A DNA stretch of 64,000 nucleotides from positions 1 through 64,000 of the forward strand of contig JBIKTM010000007.1 of NCBI GenBank assembly GCA_044348085.1, given 5' to 3'. Source of the DNA: Verrucolacustris sp044348085 (GTDB lineage Bacteria > Verrucomicrobiota > Verrucomicrobiia > Methylacidiphilales > Verrucolacustridaceae). The notes under the pieces were generated by a model. That model saw only the letters and a list, made by a program, of their open reading frames with translations. It was not told the origin of the DNA and made no database searches. The first letter of the stretch is position 1. Each line of letters opens with the position of its first letter. This document shows, piece after piece, positions 24,441 through 34,043 of this stretch. The translations under genes and the position numbers were made by a program.

Positions 24441-25583
24441 ATGAATCCAACGGCCGCAGTCGTGAGAGGGGATTATGGGCCTGGGGTCGTTTATTTGGGT
24501 TATCAACCCGATCAGGTTCTCTCGGGGGGGGGGATGGAGATTGGAAAGCTTGAGCAGGAGGTCGAGAGGCAAAGGCAAAAAAATATTTCGTGGGATCAGC
24601 CGCATCCTCCTGGTGCTGCGATTGGGGGGTTTGATTTTGATGGGAATTGGCACTTTTCGTTTTTCTCCAAACTTAAAGCACGCCCGTTAAGTGATCTCTG
24701 GCCTGATGGGGAGGGGAGGTTTCAGGCATCAGAGGAGAGTTGGAGTTGTCAGACGGGTCCGATGGAGTACGCCGAGATGGTTCGACAGGCGCAGGAGGAG
24801 ATTCGAAAAGGGGAGATTTATCAGGTCAACCTAGCGCGATTTTTAAGATGTGAGGTTGAGGGAATGGACGCGTGGGAATTCTTTCGGTGGTTGTGGAGAA
24901 CGGGTGAGGCGCCCCGCAGTTTCTTTTATCAGATGGGCGATAAGGCGTTGGCAGGAGCGTCGATGGAGCTTTTTTTGGGGATTGAGGGGGAGAGAGTAAT
25001 CACACAGCCGATCAAAGGAACGAGGCCTCGTGGTTTCAGTCGGGAAGTGGACGAAAGAGCGGCATTGGAATTGGGAACGGATCCAAAGGAGGTAGCGGAG
25101 TTGGTGATGATCACAGATCTATTGAGGAATGATTTAGGTGCTATTTGTCGATTTGGATCTGTGGAAGTACGGGATTTGGTGCGAAGTCGTAGCTACTCCC
25201 ACGTGCATCATTTGTATTCGACGATTCAAGGGGTGTTGCGGCCGGGACTAGGGTTGGTGGAGTCAGTGAGAGAGTGTTTGCCTGGGGGTTCGGTGACTGG
25301 AGCGCCCAAACGAAAAGCGGTGGAGATCTTACGTAAGTTGGAGGCTGAGCCTCGTGGATTTTATACGGGTGCTGTGGGTTACTTTGGGTATGACGGAACA
25401 GCTCGTTTTGCTGTGGGAATCCGTATGGCGGAGATTGAGGTTCATCGGGTTCGATGTGGGGTAGGAAGCGGAATTACCATTGGATCGGATCCGTTGGCGG
25501 AGTTTGAGGAGACAAGGGCGAAAGCCCGGGTCATGGTCGAGGCGATGGCGGCGTATCAGGCTGCGCAACGGGTGCGGGCGTGA
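24441..25583 (+). CDS. pabB: Aminodeoxychorismate synthase component I (PabB)
   Basis: 380 residues, shorter than full anthranilate-synthase-like proteins because the N-terminal half is reduced. The chorismate-binding domain shows KGEIYQVNLAR, the diagnostic PIKGTRPRG (PabB has K where TrpE has A), LVMITDLLRNDLG, SVTGAPKRKAVEIL and GVGSGITIGSDP. It makes 4-amino-4-deoxychorismate for folate. No glutamine amidotransferase partner (pabA) is seen in the window. The lyase gene overlaps its stop. Confidence 0.92.
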   Translation: MNPTAAVVRGDYGPGVVYLGYQPDQVLSGGGMEIGKLEQEVERQRQKNISWDQPHPPGAAIGGFDFDGNWHFSFFSKLKARPLSDLWPDGEGRFQASEESWSCQTGPMEYAEMVRQAQEEIRKGEIYQVNLARFLRCEVEGMDAWEFFRWLWRTGEAPRSFFYQMGDKALAGASMELFLGIEGERVITQPIKGTRPRGFSREVDERAALELGTDPKEVAELVMITDLLRNDLGAICRFGSVEVRDLVRSRSYSHVHHLYSTIQGVLRPGLGLVESVRECLPGGSVTGAPKRKAVEILRKLEAEPRGFYTGAVGYFGYDGTARFAVGIRMAEIEVHRVRCGVGSGITIGSDPLAEFEETRAKARVMVEAMAAYQAAQRVRA

Positions 25584-26278
25584 GTCTTTTGGAAATTCCA
25601 ATTTCAGATGCCGGATTCCGGCACGGAGTCGGCGTATTTGAAACCGTGCGTGTGCAAGGTGGAAAAGCGAGGTGGCGAGATTGGCATCTCGAATCGATCC
25701 GGGAGTCTGCTCAGGTACTAGGTCTTAAGATTTCTGAGAAGGAACTGGATAAGGTTCCTTTAGGATTCGGACTTTGGCGTTGGTTTGTGACTGAGACCGG
25801 AACAAGGAGCTGGTGGAGTGAGGGGATCGAGTTGCCGCCGGCTGCCTATGAGTTACGACTTGCGACGATCGGGGTGTGGTCGGGCTCGTGGGAGGCGAAG
25901 TACAAGACGTTGAGTTATTTGAGTCGGATTCAGAGCCGAAGGGAAGCGAGCTCGGATGGGGAGGTGGTGATGTTGAATGAGAAGGGGGAGATCGCGTCGG
26001 CCTCGATGGCGAATCTTTTTTGGGTCAAGGAGGGGAAGTTAAAGACTCCGGCGCGGGAGTGTGGTTGCCGGGGGGGGACGGTGAGGAGGTGGATTTTGGA
26101 GCGGAGCGGTCAGAAAGTGGAGGAGGGAAGATGGAAGCAGGAGGAGTTGGATGGAGCGGAAGAGATATTTGTGACGAATGCGCGGATCGGCATCAAACCG
26201 GTGGTTTCGTGGCACGGAAAGAAGCTGGCCCGCTCTGGGGTGGCTGAGGCGTTGGGTAAATCGTTTTGGGCTGAGTAG
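25580..26278 (+). CDS. pabC: Aminodeoxychorismate lyase PabC (class IV aminotransferase fold)
   Basis: 232 residues, starting at GTG inside the pabB stop (GTGA). PLP-enzyme features: DAGFRHGVGVFETVRV at the N-terminus, the Schiff-base lysine in WEAKYKTLSYLSRIQ, a conserved serine-asparagine region (GEIASASMANLFWV), and FVTNARIGIKPV. Coupled to pabB, it should split aminodeoxychorismate into 4-aminobenzoate and pyruvate. A branched-chain or D-amino-acid transaminase is unlikely because of the context and small size. Confidence 0.88.
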   Translation: MSLLEIPISDAGFRHGVGVFETVRVQGGKARWRDWHLESIRESAQVLGLKISEKELDKVPLGFGLWRWFVTETGTRSWWSEGIELPPAAYELRLATIGVWSGSWEAKYKTLSYLSRIQSRREASSDGEVVMLNEKGEIASASMANLFWVKEGKLKTPARECGCRGGTVRRWILERSGQKVEEGRWKQEELDGAEEIFVTNARIGIKPVVSWHGKKLARSGVAEALGKSFWAE

Positions 26279-26323
26279 GTCGGGATTGAGGCGGAGCGGG
26301 CGGTGGCGTAGGGTGACGGGACG

Positions 26324-28027
26324 ATGCGCTGGACCCAGACCCTTCTAACGACGTTGCGTGAGGCTCCTGCCGAGGCGGAGATTGCGAGTCATCAACTGCT
26401 TCTGCGAGCGGGGCTAGCGAGGAAGCTTACCAGTGGTCTGTACACTTTTCTTCCGTTGGGATTGAGAGCGTTGCGGAAGGTTGAAAAAATTGTGAGGGAG
26501 GAGATGGATCGGGCGGGCGGATTGGAGATTTTAATGCCTGCACTACAGCCTCCCGAATTGTGGGAGAGAAGTGGAAGGATTGAGGCGGCAGCGGATGTTT
26601 TATTTCATGTGAAGGATCATCAGGACCGGCGCTGGATTCTGGGGCCGACGCATGAGGAGGTGGTGACGGCGTTGGTGGCAGGGGAGGTGCAAAGTTACCG
26701 GCAACTGCCGCGGACTTTGTATCAGATTCAGACCAAGTATCGGGATGAGATTCGGCCGAGGTTTGGGCTGATGCGGGCACGAGAATTTATTATGAAGGAT
26801 GCGTACAGCTTTGATGCGGACGAGGAGTCGGCGAAGAAAAGTTATGAGGCGATGACGCAGGCGTACCGAAAAATCTTTGAGAGGGTTGGATTAGGGGCGA
26901 TGCAGGTGGAGGCTGATACAGGGGTAATGGGAGGAGCCAGTTCGCATGAGTTTTGTGTCGTGGCGGATATTGGGGAGGGGGAGTTAGTCACGGAGGAGGG
27001 TGGAAGTTACGCGGCCGCGATTGAGAAAGCAGTGGGGAGGCCTGTGGAGAGAAAAGGTGGGGAGGGTAAACTTGAAAAGTTCCCCACGCCTGGAATACGA
27101 ACGATTGTAGATTTAGAGAAGAAGCATGGGGTAGTGGGTCAGGATCAGATAAAGACGCTTGTGTTCACAAACGGAAAAGAGACGGCGTTGGTGCTGGTTC
27201 GGGGAGATGATGAGGCTCAGGAGGCCAAGGTGCAGAAGGTGTTGGGCGCGGGTTTCCGAGTCGCCGTGGATGCAGAGATCAAAGCAGCGATGGGGGCATC
27301 TCCCGGAAGTTTGGGCGCAGTGAGCAGTACATTGGATGGAAAAAAGCTACTGGTGGTGGCGGATCTGGCATTGAAAGGGCAGAAAGGAATGGCGACGGGG
27401 GCGAACGACAACGGTTTTCATTTCAAAGGAGTCGACGTGGAGAAGGATCTGAAGGTCGATCAGTGGGTGGATGTGAGAAAAGTTCGGGATGGGGATTTTT
27501 CTGTGGGTGGAAAGAGGTTGAAGGTGAGTCGAGGGATCGAGGTGGGCCATGCGTTTTTATTGGGAACGAAGTATAGTGAGGCTTTGGATGCAAAGTTTTT
27601 GGATCCGCAGGGAAAGCAGCAGGTTGCGGTGATGGGTTGTTATGGGATTGGGGTGACGCGGACGCTACAGGCGGTGATTGAGGTGCATCAGGACAAGGAT
27701 GGGATTCGTTGGCCAGCTTCGGTGGCACCTTACACCGTAATGTTGGTGACGCTCGATTTAGCGGACCCGGAAGTGAAGGCGGCGACCGAGGCGGTGATCG
27801 CTTCCTTGGACAAGGCTGGGATCGACTATCTGTGGGACGACCGGGACGAGCGTCCGGGAGTAAAGTTCAAGGACGCAGATTTGCTTGGATTTCCCTGGAG
27901 GGTGACGATTGGGGCTAAGTCGGTAGCGAAAGGGGGTGTGGAGGCGAAGTGTCGTCGCACGGGTGCGATGGAGATGGTTCCTTCGTCTGATGTGGGGAAT
28001 TGGGTTCAAAACAAGCTCGGAAACTAG
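26324..28027 (+). CDS. proS: Prolyl-tRNA synthetase
   Basis: 567 residues, the bacterial class II type with the editing insertion. Seen: SHQLLLRAGLARKLTSGLYTFLPLG, the motif 2 block RPRFGLMRAREFIMKDAYSFD, EADTGVMGGASSHEF, the YbaK-like insertion (about 230-380), and motif 3 GCYGIGVTRTLQA. It charges tRNA-Pro and edits mischarged Ala. It lies 46 bases after pabC and is not overlapped with it. Confidence 0.97.
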   Translation: MRWTQTLLTTLREAPAEAEIASHQLLLRAGLARKLTSGLYTFLPLGLRALRKVEKIVREEMDRAGGLEILMPALQPPELWERSGRIEAAADVLFHVKDHQDRRWILGPTHEEVVTALVAGEVQSYRQLPRTLYQIQTKYRDEIRPRFGLMRAREFIMKDAYSFDADEESAKKSYEAMTQAYRKIFERVGLGAMQVEADTGVMGGASSHEFCVVADIGEGELVTEEGGSYAAAIEKAVGRPVERKGGEGKLEKFPTPGIRTIVDLEKKHGVVGQDQIKTLVFTNGKETALVLVRGDDEAQEAKVQKVLGAGFRVAVDAEIKAAMGASPGSLGAVSSTLDGKKLLVVADLALKGQKGMATGANDNGFHFKGVDVEKDLKVDQWVDVRKVRDGDFSVGGKRLKVSRGIEVGHAFLLGTKYSEALDAKFLDPQGKQQVAVMGCYGIGVTRTLQAVIEVHQDKDGIRWPASVAPYTVMLVTLDLADPEVKAATEAVIASLDKAGIDYLWDDRDERPGVKFKDADLLGFPWRVTIGAKSVAKGGVEAKCRRTGAMEMVPSSDVGNWVQNKLGN

Positions 28028-28130
28028 GTATCCTATATTCGCAAGAAGGTGGAAATTTCAGCACTGTACTAAAGTTGTGTAAGAAGGGTGTTGGCTTGTG
28101 CGCGGTGATGAGCAGGGGATTATTTCAAGT

Positions 28131-31100
28131 ATGATTCGATGGATTAGTTGCTGGTTGGGGTTCATGTTTTTTACCGTCTCACTTCTGGCGGAAAATCAGG
28201 GTCAGGATGCGGGGGCTCTGTATTTAGAGGCTAGAAAGTTGGCTATGGGGGAGGGGTGTCAGATCGACATGATTCGGGCCAGGGAACTATACCGGAAAGC
28301 AGCTGATTTGGGGGATCCCCGAGCCTTGGCATGGAAGGCGAGATGTATATTTTTGGGAGTTCGTGGGTTTTCCAAAAATGAGGTAGAGGCGCGAAAGATA
28401 CTTCAGGAGATAGAGCCTCGGCTTCATAAAATGAGCTTAAACAAGGAAGAGGATGCTTTGGGGAGTCTGTGTCGAGCTTTGGCCACGATTGATCCAAAAA
28501 ACCGAGGTCAAGAAGTGTTCGAAATGGCTAAGAAAAATGCCATCAATGGCAATCCAAGCGATTGGAGGGTCTTGGGTTTGTTGTTTCGCGATGGCATCGG
28601 AATTGTGAAAGACGAGAAGGAAGCGGTGAAATGGTATGCGAAGGCAGCTGATCAGGGGGACGCTACGGCACAAAACAATCTTGGCTGGTGTTATGTAAAT
28701 GGGAGCGGAGTTGTGAAAGATGAGAAGGAAGCGGTGAAGTGGTACACGAAGTCGGCAGAGAAGGGGGAGGAGGTAGGCCAGCGGCTTCTTGGTTGGTGTT
28801 ATGAGAATGGTATTGGGGTTGCGAAAGACGAGAGGGAAGCGGTGAAATGGTATGTGAAGGCAGGTTATCAGGGGGACGCCACGGCACAAAACAATCTTGG
28901 CTGGTGTTATGCAAATGGGAGCGGGGTAGAGAAAGATTATAAAAAAGCGATTGAGTGGTTTCACAAGGGTGCGGAACAGGGGGATGGATCTGCCACGGGC
29001 AGTGTGGGTTGGTGCTACGAAACAGGAAATGGGGTGGCCAAAGATGAAAAGGAGGCGGTGAAGTGGTATGGCAAGGCGGCAGAAAAAGGGAATGGATGGT
29101 CACAGAACAAATTAGGCAACTGTTACGTCAATGGGATTGGAGTGGAGAAAGATTATAAAAAAGCATTTGAGTGGTATCGCAAGGGTGCCGAACAGGGGGA
29201 TGGATCTGCCACGGGCAGTGTGGGTTGGTGCTATGAAACAGGAAATGGGGTGGCCAAAGATGAGAAGGAAGCAGTCAAGTGGTATGGAAAGGCAGCAGAA
29301 AAAGGGAATGGCTGGTCACAGAACAAATTAGGCAACTGTTACGTCAATGGGATTGGAGTAGAGAAAGATTACAAAAAAGCATTTGAGTGGTACCGCAAAG
29401 CGGCAGATAAGGAAAATAGTGAAGCCCTTGGTAGTGTGGGTTGGTGCTACGAAACAGGAAATGGAGTAACGAAGGATGAAAATGAAGCGCTGAAGTGGTA
29501 TATTCAGGCAGCAAAAAAGCAAAATTCCTGGGCACAGAAAAGATTGATGGCAATGGGGGGCATCGCCTTTTGGGAAAATAACTATTCTTTAGCAGCGAAG
29601 TGCTTTCAGGCAGCCGAAAGTTTTGGAGTGAAAGGTGCGGGTGAGGAGCTTTATCGGCTCGATGTTCAAATGAGAAAAACTTGGGAAGGAGCAGATCCAA
29701 GGCGAGGGATTTTGGCGAAAAGAAAAGTCGTCAAAGGAGAGGAAAATGAAAATTCTGAGACAGCGCGATTGGCGGGTGAGCTGCTTAGTTTCGGATACCC
29801 GATCGAAGCGGTAAAGATGGTTCAAGAGGCAATTGCAAACGCGAGATGGGGCACGCCCGATGAGGAGCTAGCAGAGTGGTATACTCTCGCTGGTTTTTGT
29901 GAAATGGCCAATTCAGATGTTGATCGCGTGGCTCTTGTTTCTGATTATGCAGAAAATTGGTGTCGGTGGTTCAAGCCAGAATTCGCCCAGGTCGGATTAG
30001 GATTATTCAATTGTAAAATTGGAAATCCTCAACTGGGTTTAGATGTTTCATTCGTTAGTGATTTTATTTCTCCCTCAGAACCTAGACGTTGGGCTTCACT
30101 GTTTATGGGGCAGGTTGGATGGGGCCTAAAGTTATGGCAGGAAGAGTCAACGGGGTGGTATTCCAGACTCGCCAGAGCTGCCACTGCTTCCCCCAAAAAG
30201 GGAATCGATTATCTGTGGGCCACTCAAAATCTTAGGAATCCTTCCCAGGCAAAAGAAAGCTTTGAGAGGGCAACGAAGCTATTCCCTAATTTCTCGGCTT
30301 GGGTTGGGTTAGCGATGCTTGCCAAGCAGGAGGGGGATACTTCTGGACAGGAAAAAGCAATAGAGGAGATGAAAAATATTCTAACGGAGAATTCGATAAG
30401 AGATGCGGCCAATATTTCAAAGACGGCAAAGGGCAATGCAGGAAAAGAAAAACAAGAGGATATAGCAAAGGTAATCATCGAAAAAGGGAAGGCACGTAGG
30501 AACAAGATATTTCAGGGTCTGATGAACGATGGAAAACTGCCTTGGGGGAATGAAAAGGGTGAGATTTCGTTTGGCTTTGGGTACGGCGGCGGACCTGGAT
30601 TGTTTCATGCAGGTCTGTTGGCCAGCGGAATGAAACTATTTATTCCCCTTTTACTCAATATGAAACCTGACTGGCTTATGTTGCTCTACGATATGTGGAT
30701 GCGATCTGGGTCGCTTTCGGCATACCAGCTGGCGCCATTCTATGAGCGGTTGACGGAGCGGCCTTCCACAAGAACGAGAGCTATTTCCCGCCTCGTGCAA
30801 ATCCACCGTTATCTCGAGAATAAAGAGGAGACTTTGCGCTGGGCTATCTGTGCGGCTGAGGAAAGTCCACAGGACATACAGACACTACAGACGGCAGCTT
30901 GGGTGGCGCAGTGGGCAGGGGAATCGGGAAAGGCCCAGGACTTTTCGAGGAAAATAGCTAAAGAAAACGAGAGACCCCGATCTGAATCTGTGTACTCACC
31001 TCAAGACGAGTATCTTCTCATCTATCAAAAGATTAACGAGGCAGACCGTCATTTTCATGCAAAGGAGATAGAGAAGGCTCGTCATCTCTACGACAGATGT

Positions 31101-31223
31101 CTGTACGGGCTAGAAACAATTAAAAAAAAGGATCCTGAGTGGGAACCGTCAATCATACGTTACAGGATAAAGTATATAGAGCAGAAGCTCGACGAAATTG
31201 ATCTCAGGGGGAAAAACAAATGA
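28131..31223 (+). CDS. Secreted or periplasmic Sel1-repeat protein
   Basis: 1030 residues from the ATG at 28131, whose first 22 residues form a signal peptide (ISCWLGFMFFTVSLLAEN); a GTG 33 bases upstream is in frame. After an N-terminal Sel1-like pair comes a block of nine tandem ~36-residue Sel1 repeats with the pattern LGWCYxxGxGVxKDxxEAVKWYxKAAxxG. The C-terminal half is looser helical repeat (TPR-like) sequence. These solenoids scaffold protein complexes; no enzyme domain is visible. The repeat block contains a 216-base DNA duplication. The stop overlaps the next gene (ATGA), which encodes a membrane protein, so the two probably work together. Base composition is AT-richer than its neighbours. 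Confidence 0.85.
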   Translation: MIRWISCWLGFMFFTVSLLAENQGQDAGALYLEARKLAMGEGCQIDMIRARELYRKAADLGDPRALAWKARCIFLGVRGFSKNEVEARKILQEIEPRLHKMSLNKEEDALGSLCRALATIDPKNRGQEVFEMAKKNAINGNPSDWRVLGLLFRDGIGIVKDEKEAVKWYAKAADQGDATAQNNLGWCYVNGSGVVKDEKEAVKWYTKSAEKGEEVGQRLLGWCYENGIGVAKDEREAVKWYVKAGYQGDATAQNNLGWCYANGSGVEKDYKKAIEWFHKGAEQGDGSATGSVGWCYETGNGVAKDEKEAVKWYGKAAEKGNGWSQNKLGNCYVNGIGVEKDYKKAFEWYRKGAEQGDGSATGSVGWCYETGNGVAKDEKEAVKWYGKAAEKGNGWSQNKLGNCYVNGIGVEKDYKKAFEWYRKAADKENSEALGSVGWCYETGNGVTKDENEALKWYIQAAKKQNSWAQKRLMAMGGIAFWENNYSLAAKCFQAAESFGVKGAGEELYRLDVQMRKTWEGADPRRGILAKRKVVKGEENENSETARLAGELLSFGYPIEAVKMVQEAIANARWGTPDEELAEWYTLAGFCEMANSDVDRVALVSDYAENWCRWFKPEFAQVGLGLFNCKIGNPQLGLDVSFVSDFISPSEPRRWASLFMGQVGWGLKLWQEESTGWYSRLARAATASPKKGIDYLWATQNLRNPSQAKESFERATKLFPNFSAWVGLAMLAKQEGDTSGQEKAIEEMKNILTENSIRDAANISKTAKGNAGKEKQEDIAKVIIEKGKARRNKIFQGLMNDGKLPWGNEKGEISFGFGYGGGPGLFHAGLLASGMKLFIPLLLNMKPDWLMLLYDMWMRSGSLSAYQLAPFYERLTERPSTRTRAISRLVQIHRYLENKEETLRWAICAAEESPQDIQTLQTAAWVAQWAGESGKAQDFSRKIAKENERPRSESVYSPQDEYLLIYQKINEADRHFHAKEIEKARHLYDRCLYGLETIKKKDPEWEPSIIRYRIKYIEQKLDEIDLRGKNK
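28926..29357 (+). repeat. 216-bp tandem duplication within Sel1 repeats
   Basis: Two near-identical 216-base units (28926-29141 and 29142-29357), each coding two Sel1 repeats (72 residues beginning VEKDYKKA). A third unit starts at 29358 but diverges after about 45 bases. The high DNA identity points to recent unequal recombination. Confidence 0.85.
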
Positions 31224-32128
31224 GAAGTTCTGTTCTTCTTTGGTTGGGAAGGCAAATACGATCTCTGGGTGCCCAGGAACGAATTCTTGTAACAAAAGGA
31301 ATGGCTCAAGGCAAATTGGGTGCCCAAGGCATTGCACACGAGGTATGGCGTAGTCTTAGGCGGTGGAGCATTGGAGACTGGGTAGTTAGTACTTTGGTTT
31401 TTCTGGTTCTTATGTCCCTGACGATGACAAAGACTTGGGGAGCTTATCTATGGCTGGGGGTGGCTCCACTAGCGAACGCTCTTATGCTTTTACTAATCCG
31501 GGAGCCAATCTCATGGAAGGAAATCCTGCGCAAAGATGGGGCTAGAATGGCCATTCGTACGGGCATTACCGTCTATACATTACTTTCCTGGCTCTTTCTT
31601 TATTTTGTTTTAGGCAGTTTTATGGCTCTTTTCATCGGTGCGATGATGGATGAGGGTTTATTGAGACTGCCTTGGAAAAGGGTAGCGAATCTATCGGTTG
31701 AACACTTGGCGTGGGTCATTCCGCTCTTGTTTCTGATTGGAGTCATCCTGAGGTCATTTCGCTTTTATCTTGGAGTTTATTTGGCCCTCCCCTTGGTTGT
31801 TTTTCGAAAAGTGGGAATCTTGGCCGCCATCCGTTCCAGTCGGATGGCTCTTCGCGGAAGTTACCTTACGGTATGCCTATGGATGCTCGCGGGTTGGTTT
31901 CTCTCCATCATCCCGGTTCTGCTTTTGTTTGTGGGCTCGACTCTGATTATTTCGCAAGGAATGAGGCTGGGATCAGCTAGTCCATCCACGCTTTGGCAAA
32001 TCTATGGGGCAAATTCCTTATGGTTTCTTGTCTGCCTAATCTTTGCGACTTTTCTTTGGCCCATCGCCCCAGCGATCCAAGTTGCCGCCTATGAGAGAGT
32101 TTTTGGATCTAGTAGACAGCAAGTCTGA
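31220..32128 (+). CDS. Polytopic membrane protein coupled to Sel1-repeat gene
   Basis: 302 residues, no recognised family. A positively charged N-terminus (RSLRRW) precedes about six membrane segments at roughly 53-70, 76-94, 112-140, 158-182, 215-237 and 262-285. The loops carry repeated RSxR clusters (AIRSSRMALRGS), as seen in DUF975-like or YciC-like proteins, but I cannot assign a family. The start overlaps the stop of the Sel1-repeat gene, implying a joint role, perhaps as membrane anchor for it. Confidence 0.65.
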   Translation: MRSSVLLWLGRQIRSLGAQERILVTKGMAQGKLGAQGIAHEVWRSLRRWSIGDWVVSTLVFLVLMSLTMTKTWGAYLWLGVAPLANALMLLLIREPISWKEILRKDGARMAIRTGITVYTLLSWLFLYFVLGSFMALFIGAMMDEGLLRLPWKRVANLSVEHLAWVIPLLFLIGVILRSFRFYLGVYLALPLVVFRKVGILAAIRSSRMALRGSYLTVCLWMLAGWFLSIIPVLLLFVGSTLIISQGMRLGSASPSTLWQIYGANSLWFLVCLIFATFLWPIAPAIQVAAYERVFGSSRQQV

Positions 32129-32134
32129 GTGCTT

Positions 32135-33958
32135 TTATTCCGAGCGTTTGCGCTTGGTGTGATCGAGGATCTTTTTCCGGAAGCGAAGTGTTTTTGGGGT
32201 GACCTCGAGATACTCGTCTTCTGACAGATATTCCAAGCCTCGCTCCAAGCTGTGTTTGAGAGGCGGTGTGAGTGTAATTCCTTTGCCGTCCCCCTGAGAT
32301 CGCATGTTTGTCAGATTCTTGGCTTTGCAGGGGTTCACAACCATATCGGCAGGGCGTGTGTTTTCGCCGACAATCATGCCCGCATAAATATCTTCCTGAG
32401 GTCCGACGAAAAGGGTGCCCCGTTCCTGTAAGTTATCGAGGGAGTAGGCCATGGAGGTTCCTGCCTCCAGGGCAATGAGTACACCGTTGATCCTGCTAGG
32501 GATTTCGCCACGAAAGGCGCCGTATTCGCGGAAGAGGTGGGAAATAATGCCCATACCTTTGGTCAAATTCTGGAGATCGGTCTCAAAGCCGATCAAACCG
32601 CGAGTCGGAATGGCGGCCACCAAGGAAGTGTTGTCGCCGTTGGGCTTCATGTCCTCGATTTCGGCTTTTCGGCCTGCGAGATTGCCCATGATATCGCCCA
32701 AGGCGAAGGAGGGAATTTCCGCATATAAAGTTTCGATCGGTTCCAGCACGGAGCCGTCGCTGGCTTTTTGAAAGATGACTTCTGGACGAGAAACAAGGAC
32801 TTCGAATCCTTCCCGACGCATTTGTTCGAGAAGAATCGCAATCTGCATTTCTCCTCGGGCCCGTACTTCAAAGGAGCCTGCATTGGCCCCGTCTGCAAAT
32901 CGAAGACTTACGTTTGTGCGGATTTCTTTTTCAAGGCGCTCACGCAAGTGACGAGCGGTTAGAAATTTTCCTTCGCGGCCTGCCAAGGGTGAGTCGTTCA
33001 CCAAGAACTGCATGTGGATTGTGGGGGGATCGATCGCGACAAAGGGAAGGGGAGCGCGATCGGGTTTGTCAGCGATGGTGGTGCTGATTTCAGGGGAAGC
33101 TAGTCCTGCAAGACCGACTATGTCTCCCGCGGATGCGCTTTCGATCTCAATGCGCTCCATCCCACGGTGGGAAAAAAGTTTTGTGACGCGACCCGTCTCG
33201 GGTTTGCCCTCTGGATTCAAGCTCGCAACAGGGTCACCCATCTTGATGCTTCCTGAGGCAATTCGACCGATCGAGATACGGCCGACGAAGTCGGAGTGAT
33301 CTAAGTTCGCAACGAGTAGTGCGAAAGGAGCTTCTAAATCGGCTTGAGGAGGGGGAACAACGGAGAGAATCGTGTCAAAAAGTGCGGTCATCCCTCCGGC
33401 TTTTATTTCTGGGGTCACTTTGCCGTCCCACTTCATTGTCGCGTAGCCTTCTTTAGCGGAGGCGTAGACGGCAGGAAAATCCAGCTGGGCGTCCGTGGCG
33501 TGGAGTTCAATAAAGAGATCGAAAACTTGATCGAGGACTTTTTTGGGGTCCGCATTCTCACGATCGATTTTGTTGAGGACGACGATTGGCTTGGCACCAA
33601 CCTCGAGAGCTTTCCGAAGAACAAACTTCGTTTGGGCTTGGGGGCCTTCGGCTGCATCGACCACGAGGAGAACTCCGTCAATCATGCGCAGGATGCGTTC
33701 GACCTCTCCACCAAAGTCGGCATGGCCTGGGGTGTCGACGATATTGACGCGGATATCCTTATATTCGAAAGAAGCGTTCTTGGCTTTGATGGTGATGCCT
33801 CGTTCCCGTTCTAGGTCCATGGAGTCCATCATTCTCTCGGCCACGACCTGGTTGGAACGGAACGTGCCCGCTTGGCGTAGCAGCTGATCCACGAGTGTGG
33901 TTTTGCCGTGGTCTACGTGGGCGATAATCGCAATATTTCTGAGTTTGGGGTTCACCAT
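32135..33958 (-). CDS. typA: Ribosome-binding GTPase TypA/BipA
   Basis: 607 residues, the expected length. Translational GTPase with AHVDHGKTTLVDQLL (P-loop), RERGITIKAKNASF, DTPGHADFGGEVER, NKIDR, then EF-G-like domains and the TypA-specific C-terminal domain (EYLEVTPKTLRFRKKILD). It assists ribosome assembly and stress or cold adaptation. It converges on the membrane-protein gene with 6 bases between stops. Confidence 0.96.
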   Translation of the reverse strand: MVNPKLRNIAIIAHVDHGKTTLVDQLLRQAGTFRSNQVVAERMMDSMDLERERGITIKAKNASFEYKDIRVNIVDTPGHADFGGEVERILRMIDGVLLVVDAAEGPQAQTKFVLRKALEVGAKPIVVLNKIDRENADPKKVLDQVFDLFIELHATDAQLDFPAVYASAKEGYATMKWDGKVTPEIKAGGMTALFDTILSVVPPPQADLEAPFALLVANLDHSDFVGRISIGRIASGSIKMGDPVASLNPEGKPETGRVTKLFSHRGMERIEIESASAGDIVGLAGLASPEISTTIADKPDRAPLPFVAIDPPTIHMQFLVNDSPLAGREGKFLTARHLRERLEKEIRTNVSLRFADGANAGSFEVRARGEMQIAILLEQMRREGFEVLVSRPEVIFQKASDGSVLEPIETLYAEIPSFALGDIMGNLAGRKAEIEDMKPNGDNTSLVAAIPTRGLIGFETDLQNLTKGMGIISHLFREYGAFRGEIPSRINGVLIALEAGTSMAYSLDNLQERGTLFVGPQEDIYAGMIVGENTRPADMVVNPCKAKNLTNMRSQGDGKGITLTPPLKHSLERGLEYLSEDEYLEVTPKTLRFRKKILDHTKRKRSE

Positions 33959-34043
33959 AAAAATTTCAAACTAGCAGGTTGGATGGCGAGAGCGAGGATT
34001 GTTTAAGGTTGAGGATGGGGTCAGCTTCGGGCAGGGTAATAAT

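Noticed and set aside
28926..29357. CRISPR-like array because of regular repeats
   Set aside because: Repeats are contiguous, in frame and code for Sel1 units; there are no unique spacers.
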